Source: Shewanella marisflavi (GTDB lineage: Bacteria; Pseudomonadota; Gammaproteobacteria; Enterobacterales; Shewanellaceae). Taken from it: a stretch of DNA of 64,000 bases. Numbering within the stretch: the first letter of the stretch is position 1; the number at the start of each line of letters is the position of its first letter. Positions 40,328 to 47,883 of this stretch are shown here, piece by piece. Below the pieces are notes generated by a model. That model made no database searches. It worked only from the letters and a program-made list of their open reading frames with translations, and was not told the origin of the DNA. The translations under genes were made by a program, and so were the position numbers. The DNA is taken from the NCBI RefSeq assembly GCF_023283925.1, contig NZ_JAKIKX010000010.1, positions 1-64,000 on the forward strand, read 5' to 3'.

Positions 40328-41848
40328 ATGGCCATAGCCTGCGTCACCACGCGCGCCAGTTTGGGCGTGGCAGCCCCCGGGGTTACAGTGGAAGTGCACC
40401 TCAGCAATGGGCTACCCGCCTTCAACTTAGTGGGCCTTCCCGAGACCTCGGTAAAAGAAGCCAAAGAGCGAGTGCGCAGCGCCCTAATCAACGCCGGGTT
40501 TGAGTTTCCTCAACGCAGAATAACGGTCAATCTGGCGCCAGCCGACCTCCCCAAACAGGGGGGCCGCTATGATCTGCCCATCGCCATCGGCATACTGGCC
40601 GCCTCCAAGCAAGTGCCAGACACCCACTTAAGCGATCACGAATTTATCGGTGAACTTGCCTTATCGGGCCATATACGTGCCTGCCCCGGCCTATTGCCAG
40701 CGATCATCGATGCGCGCAAACAGGACAAAACCTTAGTGCTTCCCCTGGAAAATCGCGACGATGCCGAGCTGGTGGGTTATCAGAAAAGCCATTTTGCTGC
40801 ACACCTACAAGGGCTCAGCGAATACCTGCACGGACAAGGCTCACTTCCCGGACTCAGCCAAGATCTACACTGGATAGATTCAACTCCCAGAGCGCCAGGC
40901 AAATGCTTAAGTGATGTGATCGGCCAGTACCAGGCAAAACGCGCCCTAGAAATCGCCGCTGCTGGCAATCACAATCTGTTGTTTCTAGGGCCACCCGGCA
41001 CGGGAAAAACCATGCTTGCCAGTCGCATGATGCAGTTGCTGCCGCCATTGGATTACGACGAAGCGTTAGAAGTTGCCGCCATTCATTCGGTCGCCGGGCA
41101 GAGTATCCCTAAGGAGCAATTTTACCAACGGCCTTTTCGAAGCCCTCATCACACGAGTTCAGCCATCTCACTGGTGGGCGGCGGTAGCCATCCTAAACCC
41201 GGTGAGATCTCCCTGGCCCACAGGGGCGTGCTGTTTCTCGACGAGGTGGCCGAATTTCCCCGTAAGGTACTCGATTGCCTGCGTGAACCCATGGAGACGG
41301 GTGAAGTGGTGATCTCCCGCGCCGCCGCCAAACTGACCTTCGCCAGCCGTTTTCAGCTGATCGCCGCCATGAACCCCAGCCCCTGCGGCGACAGTGCAAA
41401 CGCCAGAGCAAGCAGCGATCAGATACAGCGCTATCTGTCACGACTCTCCGGCCCCTTTATTGACCGTTTCGATCTCACCATAGAGGTACCACGCCTCCCC
41501 CAAGGCACGCTCACCACTAGCCAACAAGGCGAGCCTAGCCAGGTTGTTGCCCAAAGGGTACATCAAGCCAGGGAGCGTCAACTGTGCCGCGCAGGTGTAC
41601 TCAACGCTGAACTCACCGGCACGCAGCTCACACAAACGGCAGGGATCAGTCAAAGGGATCTCGAGTTTCTCGAGCAGAGTGTCAATCAACTGGGGTTATC
41701 TGTTCGCAGCTATCACAGGTTGCAACGCGTCGCCCGTACCATAGCGGATCTGGAACAAAGCGAAACTGTCGCCCGCCACCATATCGCCCAGGCACTTGGC
41801 TATCGCGCCATGGATAGACTGCTTAATAGCTTGAAGAATCCCTATTAA
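40328..41848 (+). CDS. comM: ComM/YifB, Mg-chelatase-like AAA+ helicase
   Basis: 506 residues, as in E. coli YifB. It has an N-terminal Lon-like fold domain (GLPAFNLVGLPETSVKEAKERV), Walker A GPPGTGKT at 221-228, sensor and Walker B (GVLFLDEVAEF), a zinc-like segment NPSPCGD, and a C-terminal Mg-chelatase domain (SYHRLQRVARTIADL). In Vibrio ComM promotes branch migration during natural transformation. ATG 40328 has AAGGA 7 bases upstream. In E. coli yifB also neighbours the ilv operon. Confidence 0.93.
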   Translation: MAIACVTTRASLGVAAPGVTVEVHLSNGLPAFNLVGLPETSVKEAKERVRSALINAGFEFPQRRITVNLAPADLPKQGGRYDLPIAIGILAASKQVPDTHLSDHEFIGELALSGHIRACPGLLPAIIDARKQDKTLVLPLENRDDAELVGYQKSHFAAHLQGLSEYLHGQGSLPGLSQDLHWIDSTPRAPGKCLSDVIGQYQAKRALEIAAAGNHNLLFLGPPGTGKTMLASRMMQLLPPLDYDEALEVAAIHSVAGQSIPKEQFYQRPFRSPHHTSSAISLVGGGSHPKPGEISLAHRGVLFLDEVAEFPRKVLDCLREPMETGEVVISRAAAKLTFASRFQLIAAMNPSPCGDSANARASSDQIQRYLSRLSGPFIDRFDLTIEVPRLPQGTLTTSQQGEPSQVVAQRVHQARERQLCRAGVLNAELTGTQLTQTAGISQRDLEFLEQSVNQLGLSVRSYHRLQRVARTIADLEQSETVARHHIAQALGYRAMDRLLNSLKNPY

Positions 41849-41888
41849 CGGAGGATTTTTTCAGCTTTTTCTGGGCTATAAAGGCAGA

Positions 41889-42845
41889 TTGAACAGGATA
41901 ACATTGAGCAAAATGGCTCAGGCGAGTAACATAGGTCTCCGAATTTTTATGGGGGCTTTAATGGGCGCAGTGTTATCACTAATAAGAGGCAGCTTGGCTT
42001 TTAGCTGTTATGTAATCAATACTCTCTTCTGGGTAATACCTATCTTGTTGGTAAGTATAATAAAACTTATCCCCATCGCACCTATGCGCACCCTATGTAG
42101 TTATCTGCTTGATCACTGTGCGACCGCCTGGATCAGCATTAATACCTTTATTGAGCGCCTGTTTCATCCGGTAGAGATTAAGATCGAAGGTGACAGCAAC
42201 CTCTCCACCAAAGAGTGGTATATGGTGATTGCTAATCATCAATCATGGGTAGATATTTTGATCCTGCAGCGTATTTTCAACCACAAGATCCCCTTCTTAA
42301 AGTTCTTTCTTAAACAGGAGCTTATCTTCGTTCCTGTATTGGGACTTGCCTGGTGGGCGCTGGACTTCCCCTTTATGCGTCGATACTCAAGTGCCCAACT
42401 GCGTAAAAACCCTAAGCTCAGAGGGAAAGATATTGAGATCACCCGTAAGGCCTGCGCCAAATTTAAGACTAAACCAGTCAGCGTAATGAACTTTGTCGAA
42501 GGCACTCGCTTTCGCCCTGAAAAGCACAAGAAACAAAACTCAGAATTTAACCACCTGCTCAAGCCTAAAGCTGGTGGTATGGCTTTCGCGCTCTCAGCAA
42601 TGGGCGAGCAAATCCATAAACTGGTAGATGTGACCATCTATTATCCAGGCAACACCCCCAGTTACTGGGACTATATCTGCGGCCGAGTCAAACAGGTCAG
42701 AGTCCACATCAAGGTGAGCGAAATCGCCCCTGAGATGCGTGGCGACTACCTCAATGATCGCGCCTACAAGATCAGTTTTCAGGAACAACTCAATCGTATC
42801 TGGCAAGAAAAGGACGCCATGTTAACGAAAATGGCGCAGCAATAA
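41889..42845 (+). CDS. PlsC-family acyltransferase, YihG-like, copy 1
   Basis: 318 residues. Two N-terminal hydrophobic segments are followed by the glycerolphosphate acyltransferase motifs NHQSWVD (H-x4-D), FEGTR-like VEGTRFRPEK and PKAGGMAFAL. It probably acylates lysophosphatidic acid or a related lipid at the inner membrane. The start is uncertain: TTG 41889, or ATG 41913 (MAQASN), or later. 24 bases separate it from the second copy, to which it is clearly homologous. Confidence 0.87.
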   Translation: MNRITLSKMAQASNIGLRIFMGALMGAVLSLIRGSLAFSCYVINTLFWVIPILLVSIIKLIPIAPMRTLCSYLLDHCATAWISINTFIERLFHPVEIKIEGDSNLSTKEWYMVIANHQSWVDILILQRIFNHKIPFLKFFLKQELIFVPVLGLAWWALDFPFMRRYSSAQLRKNPKLRGKDIEITRKACAKFKTKPVSVMNFVEGTRFRPEKHKKQNSEFNHLLKPKAGGMAFALSAMGEQIHKLVDVTIYYPGNTPSYWDYICGRVKQVRVHIKVSEIAPEMRGDYLNDRAYKISFQEQLNRIWQEKDAMLTKMAQQ

Positions 42846-42869
42846 CCGCAGATAAGGTGCTTTAGAACG

Positions 42870-43817
42870 ATGCTAAATTTTTTACCCGGACCCCTCCTAT
42901 TTGCACTCAGCCTAACCCTGTTGATCATCAACACTGTGTTATGGAGCTCTTTAATCTGCGTTGGCGGCTTAATCAAACTCCTGCTGCCAATCGCACCGCT
43001 ACGAACCGGGATCACTCACCTGATGAATCGCTGTATGTGGAGCTGGGCCAGCTGCAATGGCGGCATTTTGTTTTTGATCGCCAAGATAGAGTGGGATATC
43101 GAAGGGCTTGAAGGCTTAAAGAAAGATGGTTGGTACCTGCTGATCAGCAACCACCTCAGCGGATTCGATATTGCCGCCCTCACCTATGTGCTGCGTAACA
43201 ATATCCCCATGCTCAAGTTTTTCCTAAAGAAAGAGTTACTCTATGTGCCTTTCTTAGGATTAGGCTGCTGGGCATTGGATATGCCCTTTATGAATCGCAC
43301 CAGCGCCAAGCAACTACGTAAAAACCCCAAGCTTAAGGGAAAAGACTTAGCCACTACACGTCGTTCATGTGAAAAGTTCAAGACTATGCCCACCTCTATC
43401 ATCAACTATGTTGAGGGCAGTCGCTTCACCGCCGAGAAGAAGGCGCGTCAACGCTCGCCGTATCGTTACCTGCTGCGGCCCAAGGCCGGTGGTATCGCCT
43501 TTACCATTTCTGCCATGGGCGAGCAGTTTACCAGCCTGCTGAACGTCACCCTGGTATACCCTGACTCGGCCGACAACACGCTATCAGAAGTGATGCACGG
43601 TAAGGTGAAACGTATTGTGGTCCGCATCGAATCTATGCCTGTGCCTGAGGTGGACGACAAGCAATATTTCAACGATGCAGAATGCCGTGCCCAGTTCCAG
43701 CGGTGGCTCAATGGTATTTGGCAGCAAAAGGATGAGCAGATCCATCAGATCTTAACCCGCTACAACTCTGACCGCCTGGTGACAAAAGAGACCGCCTCGC
43801 TGGTTGAGAGCCGCTAG
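42870..43817 (+). CDS. PlsC-family acyltransferase, YihG-like, copy 2
   Basis: 315 residues with the same layout as its upstream neighbour. The catalytic motif is NHLSGFD (H-x4-D kept, S-W replaced by S-G), then FFLKKELLYVPFLG, NRTSAKQLRKNPKLKGKD, VEGSRFTAEK and PKAGGIAF. The shared KNPKLxGKD and FLK blocks show the pair arose by tandem duplication. The EGTR motif has become EGSR. AAGGTG precedes the ATG. Confidence 0.87.
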   Translation: MLNFLPGPLLFALSLTLLIINTVLWSSLICVGGLIKLLLPIAPLRTGITHLMNRCMWSWASCNGGILFLIAKIEWDIEGLEGLKKDGWYLLISNHLSGFDIAALTYVLRNNIPMLKFFLKKELLYVPFLGLGCWALDMPFMNRTSAKQLRKNPKLKGKDLATTRRSCEKFKTMPTSIINYVEGSRFTAEKKARQRSPYRYLLRPKAGGIAFTISAMGEQFTSLLNVTLVYPDSADNTLSEVMHGKVKRIVVRIESMPVPEVDDKQYFNDAECRAQFQRWLNGIWQQKDEQIHQILTRYNSDRLVTKETASLVESR

Positions 43818-43839
43818 CCTCATCTTGGCACACATGATA

Positions 43840-43865
43840 AGCCGCCCACCCAAGGCGGCTTTTTA
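43840..43865 (+). terminator. Terminator after the acyltransferase pair
   Basis: AGCCGCC/GGCGGCT stem with a 7-base loop followed by T5. Confidence 0.85.
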
Positions 43866-43872
43866 ATACCTA

Positions 43873-43979
43873 TTGTCGACAAAAATAGCAAAGCCAAAGA
43901 AGCTACTTTCCATAAAACAGCATAAAAACAGATATAAAGTTTGACTTAGACTTAAGTTCAACAAGCATATTGTTGACAA
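43873..43979. promoter_or_regulatory. Two palindromic operators upstream of the GntR-type gene
   Basis: TTGTCGACAA (43873-43882) is a perfect palindrome, and TTGTTGACAA (43970-43979, within TATTGTTGACAATA) is a near copy. Sites of the form TTGTnnACAA are typical of GntR/FCD regulators. The second lies about 55 bases before the gntR-type start, consistent with autoregulation. Confidence 0.6.
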
Positions 43980-44034
43980 TAATAGCTTGTAGCACTAACT
44001 TATTTACTGACTTTATTTATGTTTGAGCCCTGAG

Positions 44035-44727
44035 ATGCCTCTTGAATCATTAGCCTTATCCGACACGCCGCCGGCGCTCACCTTAGCCGATAAGGCACTA
44101 CAGGCTATTCAGACCAGTATCATCAAGGGAGAGCTCGCCCCAGGCAGCAAGATCAATGAACAGATGTTGGCACAAAGATATGGCATCAGCCGCGGCCCGA
44201 CTCGCGAAGCTTTGTTGACACTAGAGCGCCGCCGCTTGGTGGTGAGAGTGCCACATGTTGGCGCCAGAGTGGCTCAGCTGTCGATTGAGGAGCTCAACGA
44301 TCTTTACCGTCTGCGCAGTGTCCTCGAAGGGATGGCTTGCGAATTAGCGGCGCAACATATTACCCCTGCGGCACTGATGCAGTTGCAAAGTCTGATGGAT
44401 AATCAGGAAGAGGCCCTAGCCAAGGGAGATACCTATTTTCAACAAGATGGCGATGTGGATTTTCACTATCGCATTATACGTGCCAGTGGCAGTCGACACC
44501 TGCAGGAGACACTTATAGGTAACCTATACCATCTGCTGCGCATGTACCGCTACCAATGCACCAGCGAGACCCGGCCCACCAGGGCGATTGCCGAACACAG
44601 AAATATAGTCAATGCTATCGCCGAAGGTGACGGCGAGCTCGCCAGCCTACTAATGCGTCGTCATATCGAGCAAGGCAGGATAAACACAGAGAAACGACTC
44701 AAGGCGCTGCAAGCAGAGCAGCGTTAA
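44035..44727 (+). CDS. GntR-family regulator with FCD ligand domain
   Basis: About 230 residues. The winged HTH is GSKINEQMLAQRYGISRGPTREALLTLERRRLV (about 35-70), followed by an FCD domain with the metal-binding residues expected (VDFHYRIIRASGS, AIAEHRNIVNAI, MRRHIEQG). Such proteins sense organic acids. A propionate (prp) GntR regulator sits near ilvE in some Shewanella, but no prp catabolic genes are seen here, so the target is open. Start chosen at ATG 44035; TTG 44023 is possible. Confidence 0.87.
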   Translation: MPLESLALSDTPPALTLADKALQAIQTSIIKGELAPGSKINEQMLAQRYGISRGPTREALLTLERRRLVVRVPHVGARVAQLSIEELNDLYRLRSVLEGMACELAAQHITPAALMQLQSLMDNQEEALAKGDTYFQQDGDVDFHYRIIRASGSRHLQETLIGNLYHLLRMYRYQCTSETRPTRAIAEHRNIVNAIAEGDGELASLLMRRHIEQGRINTEKRLKALQAEQR

Positions 44728-44766
44728 CCAGGTTCATGCCAGCGAATATTCGTTGACATCGACTCG

Positions 44767-44808
44767 AAAAGGCCTTGCCCCTCCCTTCCGGCAAGGCCTT
44801 TTCTTTTG
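44767..44808 (+). terminator. Terminator after the GntR-type gene
   Basis: A 13-bp perfect stem AAAAGGCCTTGCC/GGCAAGGCCTTTT with a T-rich tail. Confidence 0.9.
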
Positions 44809-44926
44809 GACGTAACACTTTGTATCATTTGAGTCATTTTGTTGTAAGTGTCATAAATTTGACTATTAACTTTAACAAAATGTTAATATAATTGCCCGCC
44901 TGAATGATTACCTTAAATGCATAGCT

Positions 44927-45370
44927 ATGCATCAGCAGAGAAAAGTAGTTTTGAACCCAGTTACGTTTATCGGTAGACTCAAGCAGTCATCATTTGCTCG
45001 CTTGGTCGCAGCTATCGCCTTTCCCCTTATGATCAGCGGTTGCCAACTCAACAGCACCCCACAAACATCACGAGATTACCTTGAGGTCACCCCAACCCAA
45101 CTTAGCAAATACTGGGTAATTCAAGACAACACGCTCAATTGGCAAGACCTGCTTAATTATCAATCTAATCAGCAGCAGCTCAATATACGTTTTAGCATTA
45201 ATCAGGCAGGGCAACTGGTCGATCTCGACATAGACCATGAACAGCTGGCGATGACTGCACAACAAAAAGAGCTTTTGCTGGCGAGGTTTAGCGAGCAGAG
45301 GTTTAATGCCACCGTCGATAATAAAACGGCGCAGCCGGTTAGAGTGTCCGCGACCATAGTGTTTAATTAA
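44927..45370 (+). CDS. Small lipoprotein of unknown function (TonB-C-like fold possible)
   Basis: 147 residues. A hydrophobic stretch ends in a lipobox ISGC (Cys39), so the mature protein would be about 109 residues anchored in a membrane. The rest (IRFSINQAGQLVDLDID, LARFSEQRFNATV) resembles the TonB C-terminal/energy-transducer fold but lacks a proline-rich linker. Function is not recognised. Either ATG 44927 or TTG 44951 could start it. Its stop codon lies inside a 16-bp tandem repeat. Confidence 0.65.
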   Translation: MHQQRKVVLNPVTFIGRLKQSSFARLVAAIAFPLMISGCQLNSTPQTSRDYLEVTPTQLSKYWVIQDNTLNWQDLLNYQSNQQQLNIRFSINQAGQLVDLDIDHEQLAMTAQQKELLLARFSEQRFNATVDNKTAQPVRVSATIVFN

Positions 45371-45406
45371 AAGAGTGTTCAATTAAAAGAGTGTTCAATT
45401 AAAAAA
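45359..45406 (+). repeat. Three tandem 16-bp repeats overlapping a stop codon
   Basis: Units GTGTTYAATTAAAAGA at 45359-45374, 45375-45390 and 45391-45406 differ by one or two bases. The first contains the TAA of the lipoprotein gene, and the array runs straight into the terminator. Confidence 0.8.
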
Positions 45407-45430
45407 GGCGCCTAATAGGCGCCCTTTTTA
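45401..45430. terminator. Bidirectional terminator between the lipoprotein and BCAT genes
   Basis: GGCGCCTA (45407-45414) and TAGGCGCC (45416-45423) with A6 on the left and T5 on the right serve both convergent genes. Confidence 0.85.
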
Positions 45431-45438
45431 TATCAAAC

Positions 45439-46536
45439 TCAAGAGTTAGGCGCGACGCGCTCAACCTTTTGCATCCAGCCTTCGGGGCCTTGACGCTTAC
45501 CCTTTTGAATGTCGGTCAGAACCTGATAAATGCGGCGAGTATGTTCACCCACCTCACCAGAGCCTACCGTTAGCACCCGACGATCTTCAAAAATATAGGA
45601 ACCCACCGGCGATACCACTGCAGCGGTACCGAATCCACCAGCTTCAATAATCTCTCCCGACTCGATATCGGCAATAAACTGCTCTAACATCACTGTCTCT
45701 TGACGCACGGTGCAACCCAGCTCCTTCTCTAACTCCATGATGGATTGAGAGGTAATGGACTTCAAAATCGTATCGGTAAACTTAGGAATGATAATGGTGC
45801 CATCTTTAAGCACGTGGAAGTGGTTCATTGCCCCCACCTCTTCTATCTGCTTGTTATTGGCATCCAGATACAACACCTGGGCCGCGCCATATTCGGCAGC
45901 CGCCTTACCTGCTTTAAGCGACGCAGCATAGTTACCCGCCGCCTTAGATGCACCCGTGCCGCCAGACACGGCGCGATGAAAACGCTCGGTGATCAACAAA
46001 CGGATCGCTTTATCGAAACCATCTGCATAATAGGCGCCACTCGGGCTTAACATGACACAGAAGGTATACTGCTGACTCGGGCTTACCGACAGCCTATCTT
46101 CGGTGGCAAACACAAAGGGACGAATATAGAGACAGGCGCCCTCTTGCATGGGGAACCACAACCTATCGACATCAATTAAGGCATTAATACCGGCCAGCTG
46201 CATCGCTTCTGGCACCTCAGGAATACACAAGACCTCGCCACTACAGTTGAGGCGCTCGGCATTTTTCTTTAAGCGGAAGGTGTAGATCTCACCGTCGTCA
46301 TGCATAAAGGCCTTGGCGCCTTCAAAGATTGACTGACCATAATGCAGTGCCATTGCACCGGGCGCCATCTCAAAAGGCCCGTAAGGTACAATTCTCGGAT
46401 CTCGCCACTCCCCATCGCGGTAATCCATCAAAAACATATGATCAGTTCTCAGATTGCCGAAGCCCACATTGGTTTCCGGCTCAAACTGTTCTGTACGGCG
46501 TTCAGACGCAGGTTTTAAGTTATAGTTTATTTGCAT
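45439..46536 (-). CDS. Second branched-chain amino acid aminotransferase (long BCAT type)
   Basis: About 365 residues, the longer BCAT class shared with eukaryotes and Gram-positives and distinct from the 307-residue operon IlvE. YGQSIFEGAKAF, the PLP-lysine region GTGASKAAGNYAASL, EVGAMNHF and GFGTAAVVSPV are all family features. It interconverts Leu, Ile and Val with their keto acids. ATG 46536 has AAGGTGG upstream; an in-frame 19-codon extension is rejected. It stands alone between terminators, so its role may be catabolic or a backup (inference). Confidence 0.93.
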   Translation of the reverse strand: MQINYNLKPASERRTEQFEPETNVGFGNLRTDHMFLMDYRDGEWRDPRIVPYGPFEMAPGAMALHYGQSIFEGAKAFMHDDGEIYTFRLKKNAERLNCSGEVLCIPEVPEAMQLAGINALIDVDRLWFPMQEGACLYIRPFVFATEDRLSVSPSQQYTFCVMLSPSGAYYADGFDKAIRLLITERFHRAVSGGTGASKAAGNYAASLKAGKAAAEYGAAQVLYLDANNKQIEEVGAMNHFHVLKDGTIIIPKFTDTILKSITSQSIMELEKELGCTVRQETVMLEQFIADIESGEIIEAGGFGTAAVVSPVGSYIFEDRRVLTVGSGEVGEHTRRIYQVLTDIQKGKRQGPEGWMQKVERVAPNS

Positions 46537-46729
46537 TTCATACCACCTTGAAGACTGATCTAGCAGACTATGTATGACCTGCTTGAAAGTCAAGCCATAG
46601 GCGGGGTAGCAGCAAATTCTTCATCTGACTCGCAGTACAGATTTTTAGACAGAGAAGGCCTGATGCCACGGGGGGTTATCTCTTCATTCCGACGAGGCTA
46701 ACTCACCACAGTGATGACAATTTTGGCCC

Positions 46730-46756
46730 AGCCCTCGAGCCTATCGAGGGCTTTTT
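46730..46756 (+). terminator. Strong plus-strand terminator with no plus-strand gene upstream
   Basis: GCCCTCGA/TCGAGGGC stem followed by T5. The U run is only good on the plus strand, yet the nearest upstream plus gene ended at 45370 behind its own terminator. Either a small RNA ends here or it serves the minus-strand TetR gene imperfectly. Confidence 0.6.
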
Positions 46757-47543
46757 ATTGGTAGGATTGTCTGACGCAGGTGGGTTTATCTTTCAAATTT
46801 ACACTAGATAAGGCGCTACAGGCCGCACAGGTCATGTGGTCTCGATAATGTTGATCGAAAAACGCTTTGGTTCTTGCCTCGAGACTGTCGAACAACTCTG
46901 GCGTTAATGGTTTATCCCATTTGTACAGCCCCATCAGCTTAGCCAGATGGCGATAACAGGTCTCACGCCGATTAGAGAGATACTCTGGCGCAATGAGCTG
47001 ACTCTCAAACTGAGTCAATGACCCCGTTAGATAGAAGGTGAGTCCCTGCACTAGCTCTTTGATTTGCAGTGGCGTCGCCTGCAACTCCCCTTGTTCGACG
47101 GCGGCATGAAGCGAATCGGTAAACCAGCCCCAAAACGCATTGATACGTTTCTTAAAACGCTCCACCTTCTCATCGCTGGCAAGTTGCCACACCATGGTAT
47201 TTACGGAGACGGATCTCAGGGTAAAGAAACTCTTGCTGCGACTAATGGTTTCAAAGGTGAACAGAACGGGCAGCAACACCTTTTCCTGTTCAGTTAACTC
47301 TGGATGCTTGTCGATGAAAATAGGCAAGTGATTTGAGGTCGCACTGCGCAAAAACAGGCATACCAGGACATCCTCTTTACGTTCGAAAAACTTATACAGG
47401 GTTCCGGTGGAACATCCCACCTCTTTAGCCAACTGTGAGAACTTAAATGATACGACACCCTGTGACTCGATTAGCTGCTCTGCGGCATCTAATATCTGAT
47501 TACAACGCATCATAGGCAAGGTTTCAGTCGGACACTTCATCAT
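46755..47543 (-). CDS. TetR-family regulator with cysteine-rich C-terminal tail
   Basis: 262 residues, long for TetR. The HTH is VSFKFSQLAKEVGCSTGTLYKFFERKEDVL (about 30-60). The ligand domain is followed by a tail with a CAAC motif and a further Cys (CAACSALSS...KPTC), which could bind metal or respond to redox. It is divergent from the flavoprotein gene, and the 340-base gap between them holds a perfect 11-bp inverted repeat. This makes it the leading candidate regulator of the reductase module and of itself. Confidence 0.87.
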   Translation of the reverse strand: MMKCPTETLPMMRCNQILDAAEQLIESQGVVSFKFSQLAKEVGCSTGTLYKFFERKEDVLVCLFLRSATSNHLPIFIDKHPELTEQEKVLLPVLFTFETISRSKSFFTLRSVSVNTMVWQLASDEKVERFKKRINAFWGWFTDSLHAAVEQGELQATPLQIKELVQGLTFYLTGSLTQFESQLIAPEYLSNRRETCYRHLAKLMGLYKWDKPLTPELFDSLEARTKAFFDQHYRDHMTCAACSALSSVNLKDKPTCVRQSYQ

Positions 47544-47883
47544 TTAACCCTCATCTTGAAAGAGGCGAGAGTATGCGCTCATTTTGACTTCGAGCAACAG
47601 CGATTGCTGATTTAATCGGGATAAACCTCACGCAATACGGCCTTTATTGCACCGCTTTGTGAATCACGTCAAACAAACATTCGCACAATAAAATTCACCG
47701 CACACACATTCACGGTAACATTCGCCGTAACAATCAGGGCCAACCGAAACATTTCGGAAAACTTATTCGAGACATGGTTCACGAATAAGTTTGCCACCCA
47801 AGAAATGGCGTGACTTAGTTCAACTTTACCCCTTCACAGAACCTCTATCTTTGTTGGCATAAAGAGACAGAGGACACTTATAG
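47544..47883. other. Divergent regulatory region of the reductase module
   Basis: Gap of 340 bases between the TetR-type and flavoprotein genes. It contains the composite promoter described at 47759-47851. Its left part (about 47690-47730) has several CATTCACGGTAACATTCGCCG-like imperfect repeats. No gene is seen. Confidence 0.5.
47759..47851 (+). promoter_or_regulatory. Composite promoter of the flavoprotein operon: inverted repeat + CRP-like site + -10
   Basis: AAACTTATTCG (47759-47769) and CGAATAAGTTT (47782-47792) form a perfect 11-bp inverted repeat with a 12-base spacer. GTGACTTAGTTCAA (47810-47823) resembles a CRP site, and TATCTT (47846-47851) is a plausible -10 whose start point would place the CRP site at about -41.5 (class II). 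The same arrangement recurs before the cupin gene at 52198-52290. The inverted repeat is a candidate TetR operator. Confidence 0.7.
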
